41,543 bases of DNA from Burkholderiaceae bacterium (GTDB taxonomy: Bacteria; Pseudomonadota; Gammaproteobacteria; Burkholderiales; Burkholderiaceae_C): positions 1-41,543 of the forward strand of contig JAIESX010000014.1 in the NCBI GenBank assembly GCA_019745555.1, written 5' to 3'. Shown piece by piece: positions 1 to 7,489 of the stretch (position 1 is the stretch's first letter; each line of letters starts with the position of its first letter). Below the pieces are notes generated by a model. That model saw only the letters and a list, made by a program, of their open reading frames with translations. It was not told where the DNA came from and made no database searches. The translations under genes and the position numbers were made by a program.

Positions 1-1
1 A

Positions 2-445
2 ACTGCAAAGAAGAAAGCTCCTGCGAAGAAGGCTCCGGCGAAGAAAGCCGCTGCCAAGAAGCCGGCCGCCAAGAAGGTCGCCGCTAAGAAGGCTCCGGCC
101 AAGAAGGCCGTAGCGAAGAAGGCCCCGGCCAAGAAGGCCGCTGCCAAGAAGCCGGCCGCCAAGAAGGTCGCCAAGAAGAAGGCCCCCGCCAAGAAGCGTA
201 CCCCCAATGCAGCCTTCATGAAGGCCCTGACGCCCAGCGCCGCTCTGGCCGCCGTGGTGGGTTCCAACCCGCTGCCGCGTACCGAAGTGGTCAGCAAGCT
301 GTGGGCCTACATCAAGAAGAACGGTCTGCAGGACAAGGTCAACAAGCGCAACATCAACGCCGACGACAAGCTCAAGGCCGTGTTCGGCAAGGCTCAGGTC
401 ACGATGTTCGAACTGGCCTCCCTGATCGGCAAGCACCTGAAGTAA
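2..445 (+). CDS. Histone H1-like Lys/Ala/Pro-rich SWIB-domain protein (5' end missing)
   Basis: The reading frame is open from base 2 to the stop at 443-445 with no start codon in the basic part, so the gene begins left of the window. The first ~70 visible residues are repeats of the type PAKKA/AAKKP/AAKKV, a strongly basic low-complexity tail as in bacterial histone H1-like proteins. The last ~75 residues (from Met at 218) read as a SWIB/MDM2 domain, with the typical LWAYIKKNGLQD and DDKLKAVFG stretches. Such tail-plus-SWIB proteins are known from Burkholderiales and chlamydiae and are thought to bind DNA and compact the nucleoid; the DNA-binding role here is inferred from composition. An annotation starting at the internal Met at 218 would lose the tail. 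A strong terminator follows. Confidence 0.88.
   Translation, partial: TAKKKAPAKKAPAKKAAAKKPAAKKVAAKKAPAKKAVAKKAPAKKAAAKKPAAKKVAKKKAPAKKRTPNAAFMKALTPSAALAAVVGSNPLPRTEVVSKLWAYIKKNGLQDKVNKRNINADDKLKAVFGKAQVTMFELASLIGKHLK
41..172 (+). repeat. Direct repeats encoding the Lys/Ala-rich tail
   Basis: A 42-base unit at 41-82 recurs at 131-172 with a single mismatch (a46 versus g136), exactly 90 bases apart, so the spacing keeps frame and equals 30 residues. Shorter AAGAAGGC-type units fill the space between. This is an in-frame coding repeat likely to expand or contract by recombination or slippage. Confidence 0.85.
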
Positions 446-462
446 TTCAGGCTCGCGCTGAC

Positions 463-492
463 AAAAAAAGCCGGCTCACGCCGGCTTTTTTC
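463..492. terminator. Bidirectional intrinsic terminator
   Basis: Stem AGCCGGC/GCCGGCT with a TCAC loop, flanked by A7 on the left and T6 on the right, so it works in both directions. It lies between the SWIB gene (stop at 445) and the convergent TPP-enzyme gene (stop at 528). Confidence 0.9.
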
Positions 493-527
493 TTGCCTGT
501 ACACCGCCGCACGGAGGTGCCTGCCCC

Positions 528-2228
528 TCAGTCCTTCGTCTGCCGCGCCAGCGCCGCCTGCGTGATGGCGCCGAGCGTGCCGCGCGTGGTGATGACCTCG
601 GGGTCCAGCATGACCTCGATCAAGGTGCCCTCGGGCCGCGCCAGGGCAGCCTTGACCTCGGCTTCGAACTCCCCGGTGCGGGTGACGCGCACGCCCGCAT
701 AGCCATAGGCGCGAGCCAGGGCCACGAAGTCCGGGTTGCGCAGCTGCGAGCCGCTGACGTGCTGCGGGTACTCGCGCTCCTGGTGCATGCGGATGGTGCC
801 GTACATGCCGTTGTTGAGGAGCACGATGAGGGTCCTGGCGCCGTGCTGCACGGCCGTGGCCAGCTCCTGCCCGTTCATGAGGAAGTCGCCGTCGCCGGCG
901 ATCGTGAAGGCCAGGCGGCCCTGGGTGATGGCGGCGGCGATACCGGCCGGCACGCCATAGCCCATGGCGCCGCTGGTGGGGGCGAGCTGGGTCTTGGCGC
1001 CGTGGGCCAGGCCACGGTAGCGCCAGTAGCGATGCACCCAGCTGGCGAAGTTGCCGGCCCCGTTGGTGACCACGGTGTCCTCGGGCAGGAGACGCTGCAG
1101 CGTGGCGATGATGGCCGGCATGTCGATCTCGCCCGGCAGGGACTGTGGCGCGAGGTTGGCCAGATAGTCGGCATGGGCGGCCTGGGTCCAGGCTTCCCAG
1201 GGCAGGCTGGGCGGGGCCGTGAGCACCTCCAGCGAGCGCGCCGCGGCATTCATCGTGGCGTTGATCGCCAGGTCAGCCTGGTAGACGCGGTTGAGCTCCT
1301 CGGCACTGGCGTGGATGTGCACGAGCTTCTGTTTCGCCTTGGGCGCTTCGAGCAGGGTGTAGCCGCCCGTGGTCATCTCACCCAGACGCGGGCCGATGGC
1401 CAGGAGCAGGTCGCTCTCGCGGATGCGCTGGGCCAGCTTGGGATTGGGCGCGATGCCCATGTCACCCGCGTACTGCGGGTGGCGGTTGTCGAAGGTGTCC
1501 TGGAAGCGGAAGGTGTTGGCCACGGGCAGCTTCCAGTTCTCGGCGAAGCGCTGCAAGGCCTGGGCGGCCTGCGGTGTCCAGCCGCCGCCGCCGGCCAGCA
1601 CCAGGGGGCGTTGCGCGCCGAGCAGCATCTCGCGCAGGCTGCGCAGCGCCCCGGGGTCGCTCCAGGCCTGCACGGACTCCACACGCGGCAGCGGCGCGGC
1701 ATCCACCTCCTGGGTGAGCATGTCCTCGGGCAGGACCAGCACCACGGGGCCCGGGCGGCCATTCATGGCGGTGGCGAAGGCGCGGGCGATGTACTCCGGG
1801 ATGCGACGCGCATCGTCGATGCGCTCGACGCGCTTGGCCATGCCTTTGGTGCTGGGGCCGAAGAAGGATTCGTAGCTCACCTCCTGGAAGGCCTCGCGGT
1901 CGCGCATGTCGCTGGCCACGTCGCCCACGAAGAGCACCATGGGGGTGGAATCCTGGAAGGCCGTGTGCAGGCCGATCGACGCATTGGTGGCCCCGGGCCC
2001 GCGCGTGACGAAACACACGCCCGGGCGGCCCGTGAGCTTGCCATGGGCTTCGGCCATGAAGGCGGCCCCGCCCTCCTGCCGGTTGATGACGAAGCGGATC
2101 TGCTCGCCGTAGGCGTGGAAGCCGTCAAGCACGGCGAGATAACTTTCGCCCGGCACGCCGAAGGCGTGGGTCACGCCCTGGGCGATCAGGCATTCGACGA
2201 TCAGGTGTCCGGCAAGCTGTTGGGGCAT
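528..2228 (-). CDS. Thiamine diphosphate-dependent enzyme, acetolactate synthase large-subunit-like
   Basis: 566 aa, the usual length and three-part layout of the acetohydroxyacid synthase/benzoylformate decarboxylase superfamily. The N-terminal Pyr domain has the catalytic Glu52 in the NRQEGGAAFMAEA context and the family GPGATN stretch; a central domain follows; the C-terminal PP domain carries the ThDP/Mg motif GDGDFLMNGQE ending in LLNNG. No regulatory small subunit lies nearby, so a biosynthetic IlvB role is unlikely. It is divergent from a TetR regulator and shares an operator-like sequence with the catabolic operon downstream of that regulator, so a role in cleaving or joining a keto-acid intermediate of that pathway is inferred. 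The substrate cannot be read from the sequence. The gene ends facing the bidirectional terminator. Confidence 0.9.
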   Translation of the reverse strand: MPQQLAGHLIVECLIAQGVTHAFGVPGESYLAVLDGFHAYGEQIRFVINRQEGGAAFMAEAHGKLTGRPGVCFVTRGPGATNASIGLHTAFQDSTPMVLFVGDVASDMRDREAFQEVSYESFFGPSTKGMAKRVERIDDARRIPEYIARAFATAMNGRPGPVVLVLPEDMLTQEVDAAPLPRVESVQAWSDPGALRSLREMLLGAQRPLVLAGGGGWTPQAAQALQRFAENWKLPVANTFRFQDTFDNRHPQYAGDMGIAPNPKLAQRIRESDLLLAIGPRLGEMTTGGYTLLEAPKAKQKLVHIHASAEELNRVYQADLAINATMNAAARSLEVLTAPPSLPWEAWTQAAHADYLANLAPQSLPGEIDMPAIIATLQRLLPEDTVVTNGAGNFASWVHRYWRYRGLAHGAKTQLAPTSGAMGYGVPAGIAAAITQGRLAFTIAGDGDFLMNGQELATAVQHGARTLIVLLNNGMYGTIRMHQEREYPQHVSGSQLRNPDFVALARAYGYAGVRVTRTGEFEAEVKAALARPEGTLIEVMLDPEVITTRGTLGAITQAALARQTKD

Positions 2229-2314
2229 GAAGTGTTCCGTGCAGATGAGACGCTGTGCCGGACGATTATCCTTGCCGGGCTGCCGCGGCCGCCTCGATCG
2301 GCGCCTGCGGCTTG

Positions 2315-2338
2315 ATTTAATTCACCAATCAGTTAAAT
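2315..2338. promoter_or_regulatory. Putative TetR operator O1
   Basis: AT-rich imperfect palindrome in GC-rich surroundings: ATTTAA at 2315-2320 and TTAAAT at 2333-2338. It begins with ATTTAATTCACCAA (2315-2328), which is found again on the opposite strand at 3055-3068 in front of tctC. The site ends 8 bases before the TetR start codon and lies 87 bases upstream of the TPP-enzyme start, as expected for autorepression and joint control. Confidence 0.65.
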
Positions 2339-2345
2339 TTCCGCC

Positions 2346-2996
2346 ATGCCCAAAGCCAAAGCCGCCCCGGAGGAAACACGCACGCGCGACGCCGACCGTT
2401 CCCAGCAGATCATCCTGCTGGCCGCGCGCGACGAGTTCGCCCAGCACGGGCTGGCGGGTGCGCGCGTGGACCGCGTGGCCGAGCGCGCCGGGCTCAACAA
2501 GCGCCTGATCTACTACTACTTCACCAGCAAGGACGAGCTCTTCCTGGCGGTGCTGGAGGCAGCCTATGCGGACATCCGCGCCGCCGAACAGCAGCTGCAC
2601 CTGGCCGACATGCCACCGGCCCAGGCCATCCGCCGGCTCACCGAGTTCACCTGGGAGTACTACCTGGCGCACCCCGAGTTCCTCACCCTGCTCAACAGCG
2701 AAAACCTGGAGCACGGGCGCCACCTGGCCCAGTCCACGCGTGCGCGCAAGACCAACCTGCCGCTGATCGAGACGCTGGCCGAGATCCTGGAGCGCGGCCG
2801 GCGCGAGGGCGTGTTCCGCGGCGGCATCGATGCCATGCAGCTCTATGTCTCCATCGCCGGCATGGCCTACTTCTATCTGAACAACCGCCACACGCTGTCG
2901 GCCATCTTCGGCCGCGACCTCATGGCCCCCAAGGCGCTGCAGGAGCGGCTGTCGCACATGAGCGATGTCATCCTCGGGTATGTCCTGAGAAACTGA
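2346..2996 (+). CDS. TetR/AcrR-family transcriptional regulator
   Basis: 216 aa. Residues ~18-65 form the TetR N-terminal helix-turn-helix: QIILLAARDEFAQHG, then VDRVAERAGLNKRLIYYYF and SKDELF, the standard TetR pattern. The C-terminal two thirds are helical and form the ligand-binding and dimer part, with no further recognisable motif. It lies between the divergent TPP-enzyme gene and the tctC-led operon. The palindromes at 2315-2338 and 3046-3068 are its likely binding sites, so it probably represses itself, the TPP enzyme and the operon until a pathway metabolite binds. The DNA-binding call is firm; the regulon is inferred from the shared sites. Confidence 0.93.
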   Translation: MPKAKAAPEETRTRDADRSQQIILLAARDEFAQHGLAGARVDRVAERAGLNKRLIYYYFTSKDELFLAVLEAAYADIRAAEQQLHLADMPPAQAIRRLTEFTWEYYLAHPEFLTLLNSENLEHGRHLAQSTRARKTNLPLIETLAEILERGRREGVFRGGIDAMQLYVSIAGMAYFYLNNRHTLSAIFGRDLMAPKALQERLSHMSDVILGYVLRN

Positions 2997-3045
2997 TTTT
3001 GGCGGGGGCTTGACGAGCGCCCTGCGGGCTTTCTAGAATGCCTCT

Positions 3046-3068
3046 ATTCACCTTTTGGTGAATTAAAT
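3046..3068. promoter_or_regulatory. Putative TetR operator O2 in front of tctC operon
   Basis: Perfect inverted repeat ATTCACC (3046-3052), TTTT, GGTGAAT (3057-3063), continuing as TAAAT. Read on the minus strand it contains ATTTAATTCACCAA, identical over 14 bases to O1 at 2315-2328. It lies 75 bases upstream of the tctC start codon. A TAGAAT hexamer at 3034-3039 could be the -10 element, which would place the palindrome at or just after the transcription start. Confidence 0.7.
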
Positions 3069-3142
3069 CCCGGACGCCGAAGCCGTGCACAGACACGGCG
3101 GCGCGCCACGGTGGTGTGCACCAACCTTTACAGGAGACATTC

Positions 3143-4120
3143 ATGAACAGGACCTTTCGCCTCGCCCTGGCCGCGCTGAGCTGCGCCGCCGCCCTGCTGC
3201 CCCTGGCCGCCAGCGCCCAGGCCGGCTACCCGAGCAAGCCCATCCGCGTGGTCGTACCCTTCCCCGCTGGCAGCACCACGGACATCATTGCGCGCGCCAT
3301 CACCGACAAGATGAGCGCCAGCCTGGGCCAGCCCATCGTGGTGGACAACCGCGCCGGCGCCAGCGGCACCATCGGCCAGGCGGCGGTGGCCACGGCCGCA
3401 CCGGACGGCTACACCCTGTTGATCCACTCCTCCTCGCACACGGTCAGCCCCTCGACCTTCGCCAAGCTGCCCTTCGACACGGTGGGCGACTTCACGGGCA
3501 TCACCCCGATCTCCTCGCTCTCCAATGTGCTGGTGATCTCGCCGGCCAAGGGCTACAAGAACCTGGGCGAGCTGCTGGCCGCCGCGCGCGCCAAGCCCGG
3601 CAGCCTGAACTTCGCCTCGGCCGGCCAGGGCAGCGCCACGCACCTGAACGCCGAGAAATTCAAGATGGCCGCCAAGATCGATGCGACCAACATCCCCTTC
3701 AAGGGCTCGGCCGAGGCCGTGACCGAGGTGATCGCCGGCCGCGTGGACTACTACTTCTCGCCCGTGGCGCCGGTGATCGGCCAGATCAAGGCCGGCCAGC
3801 TGCAGGCCCTGGCCGTGGGCTCGCCCCAGCGCACCAGCGCCCTGCCCGACGTGCCCACCACCGCCGAAGCCGGCGTGCCGGGCTCGGAGTTCAACTTCTG
3901 GATCGGCATGATGGCGCCCGCCAAGACGCCGCGCGACATCGTCAACCGCCTGCACGACGAGGTGCTCAAGGCCCTGGCCTCGCCCGAGGTGAAGGAGCGC
4001 TTTGCCAAGGTCGGCGCCGACGCCTGGACGCTCAAGCCCGAAGCCTTCGACGCCTACATCAAGAACGAGATTGCCAGCAACGCCGTGCTGGTGAAGGCCG
4101 CCGGCCTGCAACCCCAGTGA
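3143..4120 (+). CDS. Bug/TctC-family tripartite tricarboxylate transporter substrate-binding protein
   Basis: 325 aa, the normal length of the Bug (Bordetella uptake gene) family. The start at 3143 is chosen because CAGGAGACATTC precedes it and a classical signal peptide follows (MNRTFRLALAALSC..., cleavage near ASAQA). The mature part begins YPSKPIRVVVPFPAGSTTD, a hallmark of Bug proteins, with the anion-loop motif VDNRAGASGTIG next. These periplasmic proteins bind carboxylates and related small organic ligands. No tctA/tctB membrane genes lie in the window, so it is an orphan receptor that may serve a distant permease or act as a sensor. It leads the operon with the oxidoreductase, the DUF993 protein and the isomerase. 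Confidence 0.94.
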   Translation: MNRTFRLALAALSCAAALLPLAASAQAGYPSKPIRVVVPFPAGSTTDIIARAITDKMSASLGQPIVVDNRAGASGTIGQAAVATAAPDGYTLLIHSSSHTVSPSTFAKLPFDTVGDFTGITPISSLSNVLVISPAKGYKNLGELLAAARAKPGSLNFASAGQGSATHLNAEKFKMAAKIDATNIPFKGSAEAVTEVIAGRVDYYFSPVAPVIGQIKAGQLQALAVGSPQRTSALPDVPTTAEAGVPGSEFNFWIGMMAPAKTPRDIVNRLHDEVLKALASPEVKERFAKVGADAWTLKPEAFDAYIKNEIASNAVLVKAAGLQPQ

Positions 4121-4128
4121 TCCCCACC

Positions 4129-4151
4129 CCGGGGACGCGGCGCGTCCCCGG
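4129..4151 (+). other. Intergenic hairpin after tctC
   Basis: Perfect 10-bp stem CCGGGGACGC/GCGTCCCCGG with a GGC loop, followed by only TTT. It sits 8 bases after the tctC stop and 32 bases before the next start codon. It may protect the tctC message or partly terminate transcription so that the binding protein is made in excess. Confidence 0.6.
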
Positions 4152-4183
4152 TTTAGCCTGAACCTGAAAGAGAAGCTTCGAAC

Positions 4184-5347
4184 ATGCCTACGCAAAGACT
4201 CGGCATCATCATGCACGGCGTGACCGGCCGCATGGGGATGAATCAGCACCTGATCCGCTCCATCGTCGCCATCCGCGCCCAGGGCGGCGTCACCCTGTCC
4301 AACGGCGACAAGGTCATGCCCGACCCCATCCTGATCGGCCGCAACGCCGAGAAGATGGAGGCCCTGGCCAAGACGCACAACATCGTGCGCTGGGGCACGG
4401 ACCTGGACCAGGCTCTGGCGAACAAGGATGACACCGTGTTCTTCGACGCCGGCACCACGCAGATGCGCCCGCAGCTGCTGGCCAAGGCCATCCGTGCCGG
4501 CAAGCACGTCTACTGCGAAAAGCCCATCGCCACCAATCTCAACGAGGCGGTGGAGATCGCGCGCCTGGCCGAGAAATCCGGCCTCAAGCACGGTGCCGTG
4601 CAGGACAAGCTCTTCCTGCCCGGCCTGCGCAAGCTGGACATGCTGCGCCGCGCCGGCTTCTTCGGCCGCATGCTGAGCCTGCGTCTGGAGTTCGGCTACT
4701 GGGTGTTCGAAGGAGATCTGCAGCCCATCCAGCGCCCGAGCTGGAACTACCGCGCCGAAGATGGCGGCGGCATGATCCTGGACATGATGTGCCACTGGCG
4801 CTACGTGCTGGACAACCTCTTCGGCGAGGTCAAGTCCATCTCCTGCCTGGGCGCCACCCACATCCCGCAGCGCTGGGACGAAGCCGGCAAGCCCTACGCC
4901 TGCACCGCGGACGACGCCGCCTACGCCATCGCCGAGCTCGTGGGCCACAACGGCGAGCCGGTGATCGCCCAGCTCAACATGTCCTGGGCCACGCGCGTCA
5001 ACCGCGAGGACCTGGTCACCTTCCACGTCGACGGCACGCACGGCTCGGCCGTGGCCACGCTCACTGACTGCAAGGCCCAGAGCCGCGTCAACACACCGCG
5101 CCCGGTGTGGAACCCCGACGTGAAGCAGACCATGAATTTCACCGAGCAGTGGCAGGAAGTCCCGGACACGCAGGTCTACGATAACGGCTTCAAGATCCAG
5201 TGGGAGCACTTCATCCGCCACGTGGTGGAGAACGAGCCCTACAAGTGGACCCTGCCGGAAGGCGCCAAGGGCGTGCAGCTGGTGGAAGCCGCGCTGCAGA
5301 GCTGGAAGGAACGCCGTTTCGTCGACGTGCCCGCCCTGAAGATCTGA
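4184..5347 (+). CDS. Gfo/Idh/MocA-family NAD(P)-dependent oxidoreductase
   Basis: 387 aa. The N-terminal Rossmann fold opens with MHGVTGRMG, a Gly-rich dinucleotide loop resembling that of dihydrodipicolinate reductase. The family EKP motif (VYCEKP) contains the catalytic Lys113. The C-terminal alpha/beta domain has GGGMILDMMCHW, with the Asp and His of the family active site. Members oxidise or reduce a hydroxyl/keto group on sugars, inositols and related polyols. The preceding AAAGAGAAG is a plausible ribosome site. It is followed by DUF993 and isomerase genes, so it probably carries out the first oxidation in the pathway. The exact substrate is unknown. Confidence 0.93.
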   Translation: MPTQRLGIIMHGVTGRMGMNQHLIRSIVAIRAQGGVTLSNGDKVMPDPILIGRNAEKMEALAKTHNIVRWGTDLDQALANKDDTVFFDAGTTQMRPQLLAKAIRAGKHVYCEKPIATNLNEAVEIARLAEKSGLKHGAVQDKLFLPGLRKLDMLRRAGFFGRMLSLRLEFGYWVFEGDLQPIQRPSWNYRAEDGGGMILDMMCHWRYVLDNLFGEVKSISCLGATHIPQRWDEAGKPYACTADDAAYAIAELVGHNGEPVIAQLNMSWATRVNREDLVTFHVDGTHGSAVATLTDCKAQSRVNTPRPVWNPDVKQTMNFTEQWQEVPDTQVYDNGFKIQWEHFIRHVVENEPYKWTLPEGAKGVQLVEAALQSWKERRFVDVPALKI

Positions 5348-5356
5348 CCTCCTCGT

Positions 5357-5379
5357 GTGGACACCCGGCGGGTGTCCAC
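5357..5379 (+). other. Intergenic hairpin before the DUF993 gene
   Basis: Perfect 10-bp stem GTGGACACCC/GGGTGTCCAC with a GGC loop and no T-run. It begins 10 bases after the oxidoreductase stop and ends 23 bases before the next start codon. Its geometry (10-bp stem, GGC loop) matches the hairpin at 4129-4151. Confidence 0.6.
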
Positions 5380-5402
5380 CTTCCTCGCCAGGACCCATTC
5401 CC

Positions 5403-6608
5403 ATGCCCCTGACCCTCCCACTGCCCGATCTGCAGGGCCGTCTGCAGACCTACACCCTGAGCGGCAGCACCCCCGTGCAGCCCGCCGGCAAGCCGGCCTT
5501 CAACCGCATCGCCTACTCGGCCGCCCACGTCGTGGCCGACCCGCGCGCGGCCATCGACCCCTGGCTGCAATGCGCCGTGGACTGGGACGCCACCATCGCC
5601 TACCGCCGTCGCCTCTGGTCACTCGGCCTGGGCGTGGCCGAGGCCATGGACACGGCCCAGCGCGGCATGGGGCTGGACTGGCCCACCTCGCTCGAACTGA
5701 TCCGCCGCTCCCTCGACGCGGCCAAGGACATGCCCGGCGCCCTCGTCGCCTCGGGCTGCGGCACCGACCATCTGGTGCTCGAGGACGTCAAGAGCATCGA
5801 CGACGTGATCCGCGGCTACGAACAACAGATGGAAGCCATCGAGAAGCTTGGCGGCAAGCTCATCGTCATGGCCAGCCGTGCGCTGGCGCGCGTGGCCAAG
5901 GGTCCGGCCGACTACGAGAAGGTCTACGACCGCATCCTCACCCAGGCCAGGCAGCCCCTGGTGCTGCACTGGCTGGGTGACATGTTCGATCCGGCACTCG
6001 CCGGCTACTGGGGCACGCGTGACCTGGACCGCGCCATGGACACGGCGCTGGCCATCATCACGGCCCATGCCGACAAGGTCGACGGCATCAAGATCTCCCT
6101 GCTCGACAAGGACAAGGAAGTCGCCATGCGCCGCCGCCTGCCCGCACGCGGCGGCGCCGACGGCCAGGGTGTGCGCATGTACACCGGCGACGACTTCAAC
6201 TACGCCGAACTCATCGCCGGTGACGGCGCGGGCGCCGCGCAACGGCACGGCCAGAGCGACGCGCTGCTGGGCATCTTCGACGCCATCGCTCCGGCCGCCA
6301 GCGCGGCCCTGGGTGAGCTCGCCAAGGGCAACACCCAGCGCTTCCACGACATCCTGGGCCCCACGGTGCCGCTGTCGCGCCACATCTTCGCGGCGCCCAC
6401 ACGGTTCTACAAGACGGGGGTGGTCTTCATGGCCTGGCTCAACGGCCACCAGAGCCACTTCACCATGGTCGGCGGCCAGCAGAGCACCCGCTCGCTGGTG
6501 CACTTCGCCGAACTCTTCCGCCTGGCCGACGCCGCGAACCTGCTGGAGCAACCCGAGCTGGCCGTGCGCCGCATGAAGACCCTGCTGGCCCTGCACGGCG
6601 TGGAATGA
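5403..6608 (+). CDS. DUF993 / dihydrodipicolinate synthase-family TIM-barrel protein
   Basis: 401 aa. The start at 5403 is chosen because CCAGGACC precedes it; an upstream in-frame ATG would run through the intergenic hairpin. The protein reads as DUF993, a family usually named dihydrodipicolinate synthase-like. The stretch VDGIKISLLDKDKE (Lys230) sits where class I aldolases and lyases of this superfamily carry the Schiff-base lysine, so Lys230 is the candidate catalytic residue. Family members generally occur beside Gfo/Idh/MocA and xylose-isomerase-like genes, as here. A retro-aldol or dehydratase step on a keto-sugar acid is an inference; no function is established that I can cite. It overlaps the next gene by ATGA, implying translational coupling. 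Confidence 0.85.
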   Translation: MPLTLPLPDLQGRLQTYTLSGSTPVQPAGKPAFNRIAYSAAHVVADPRAAIDPWLQCAVDWDATIAYRRRLWSLGLGVAEAMDTAQRGMGLDWPTSLELIRRSLDAAKDMPGALVASGCGTDHLVLEDVKSIDDVIRGYEQQMEAIEKLGGKLIVMASRALARVAKGPADYEKVYDRILTQARQPLVLHWLGDMFDPALAGYWGTRDLDRAMDTALAIITAHADKVDGIKISLLDKDKEVAMRRRLPARGGADGQGVRMYTGDDFNYAELIAGDGAGAAQRHGQSDALLGIFDAIAPAASAALGELAKGNTQRFHDILGPTVPLSRHIFAAPTRFYKTGVVFMAWLNGHQSHFTMVGGQQSTRSLVHFAELFRLADAANLLEQPELAVRRMKTLLALHGVE

Positions 6609-7489
6609 GCATGAGAGATTTCTCGCAAGACCATCGCTGGCTCTCGATCAACACCGCCACCGTGCGCAAGCAGCATGGAGCGGAAGTTCCCCTGTCGCGC
6701 ATCATCGACCAGTGCGCCGAGCGCGGCATCCGCGCCATCAGCCCCTGGCGCGACCAGGTCGCGGCCATCGGCCTGAACAAGATCGCACGCCAGCTCAAGG
6801 CCCTTGGGATGGAACTGTCAGGCTATTGCCGCGGCGGCTTCTTCCCGGCGCCCGATACCGCCGGCCTGCGCGCCGCGCTCGATGACAACCGCCGCGCCAT
6901 CGACGAGGCCAGAACGCTGAACGCACCCTGCCTGGTACTGGTGGTCGGCGCCCTGCCCGGCGCACTCCAGGGCAAGGCCGCGTACAAGGACATCAGCCGC
7001 GCGCGCGGCGAGGTGCGCGACGGCATCGCCGCCTCGCTGGAGTACGCGCGCGAGATCGGCATGCCCCTGGCCATCGAGCCGCTGCACCCCATGCAGGCGG
7101 CTGACCGGGCCTGCGTCAACACGCTGGAGCAGGCACTGGACCTCTGCGACGCACTCGATCCGCAAGCCACGGGCATGCTGGGCGTGGCGCTCGACGTCTA
7201 CCACTGCTGGTGGGACCCCAAGCTCGAGCAGCAGATCGCACGCGCGGGACAACAGCGGCTGCTGGCCTACCATGTCTGCGACTGGCTCACGCCCACGCGT
7301 GACCTGCTGAGCGACCGCGGCATGATGGGCGATGGCGTGATCGAGCTGCGCAAGCTGCGCGGCTGGGTCGAGCAGGCCGGCTACGCGGGCTACAGCGAGG
7401 TGGAGATCTTCTCCGAGCTCGACTGGTGGAAGCGCAGCGGTGACGAGGTGCTCGACACCTGCATCGCGCGCCACCGAAGCGTGGTCTAG
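6605..7489 (+). CDS. Sugar phosphate isomerase/epimerase (xylose isomerase-like TIM barrel)
   Basis: 294 aa of the AP-endonuclease-2/IolE-IolI fold. Visible signatures are PLAIEPLHPM (metal-binding Glu and His), VALDVYHCWWDP (Asp and His of the metal site), YHVCDWLTP and YSEVEIFSE (last metal-binding Glu), in the order expected for the divalent-metal centre of this family. It starts inside the stop of the DUF993 gene (ATGA overlap) and is the last gene of the operon. Members isomerise, epimerise, dehydrate or eliminate on keto-sugars, so its job is probably the step between the dehydrogenase and the aldolase-like protein. It ends convergently with the MFS gene, the two stop codons sharing the bases CTAG at 7486-7489. 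Confidence 0.92.
   Translation: MSMRDFSQDHRWLSINTATVRKQHGAEVPLSRIIDQCAERGIRAISPWRDQVAAIGLNKIARQLKALGMELSGYCRGGFFPAPDTAGLRAALDDNRRAIDEARTLNAPCLVLVVGALPGALQGKAAYKDISRARGEVRDGIAASLEYAREIGMPLAIEPLHPMQAADRACVNTLEQALDLCDALDPQATGMLGVALDVYHCWWDPKLEQQIARAGQQRLLAYHVCDWLTPTRDLLSDRGMMGDGVIELRKLRGWVEQAGYAGYSEVEIFSELDWWKRSGDEVLDTCIARHRSVV

Noticed and set aside
41..172. CRISPR-like or satellite array
   Set aside because: The repeats are in-frame coding for PAKKA-type residues, with no unique spacers.
528..2228. Annotation as biosynthetic acetolactate synthase IlvB/IlvI
   Set aside because: No small subunit, no ilvC nearby, and control shared with a catabolic TetR locus; kept as TPP enzyme of unknown substrate.
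759..2315. 518-aa open frame opposite the TPP enzyme
   Set aside because: Shadow frame; it reads through the TetR operator region and has no family signature.
3128..5404. 758-aa open frame on the minus strand opposite tctC and the oxidoreductase
   Set aside because: High-GC antisense shadow: His/Gly/Arg/Val-rich translation without motifs, whereas the plus strand holds two clear families.
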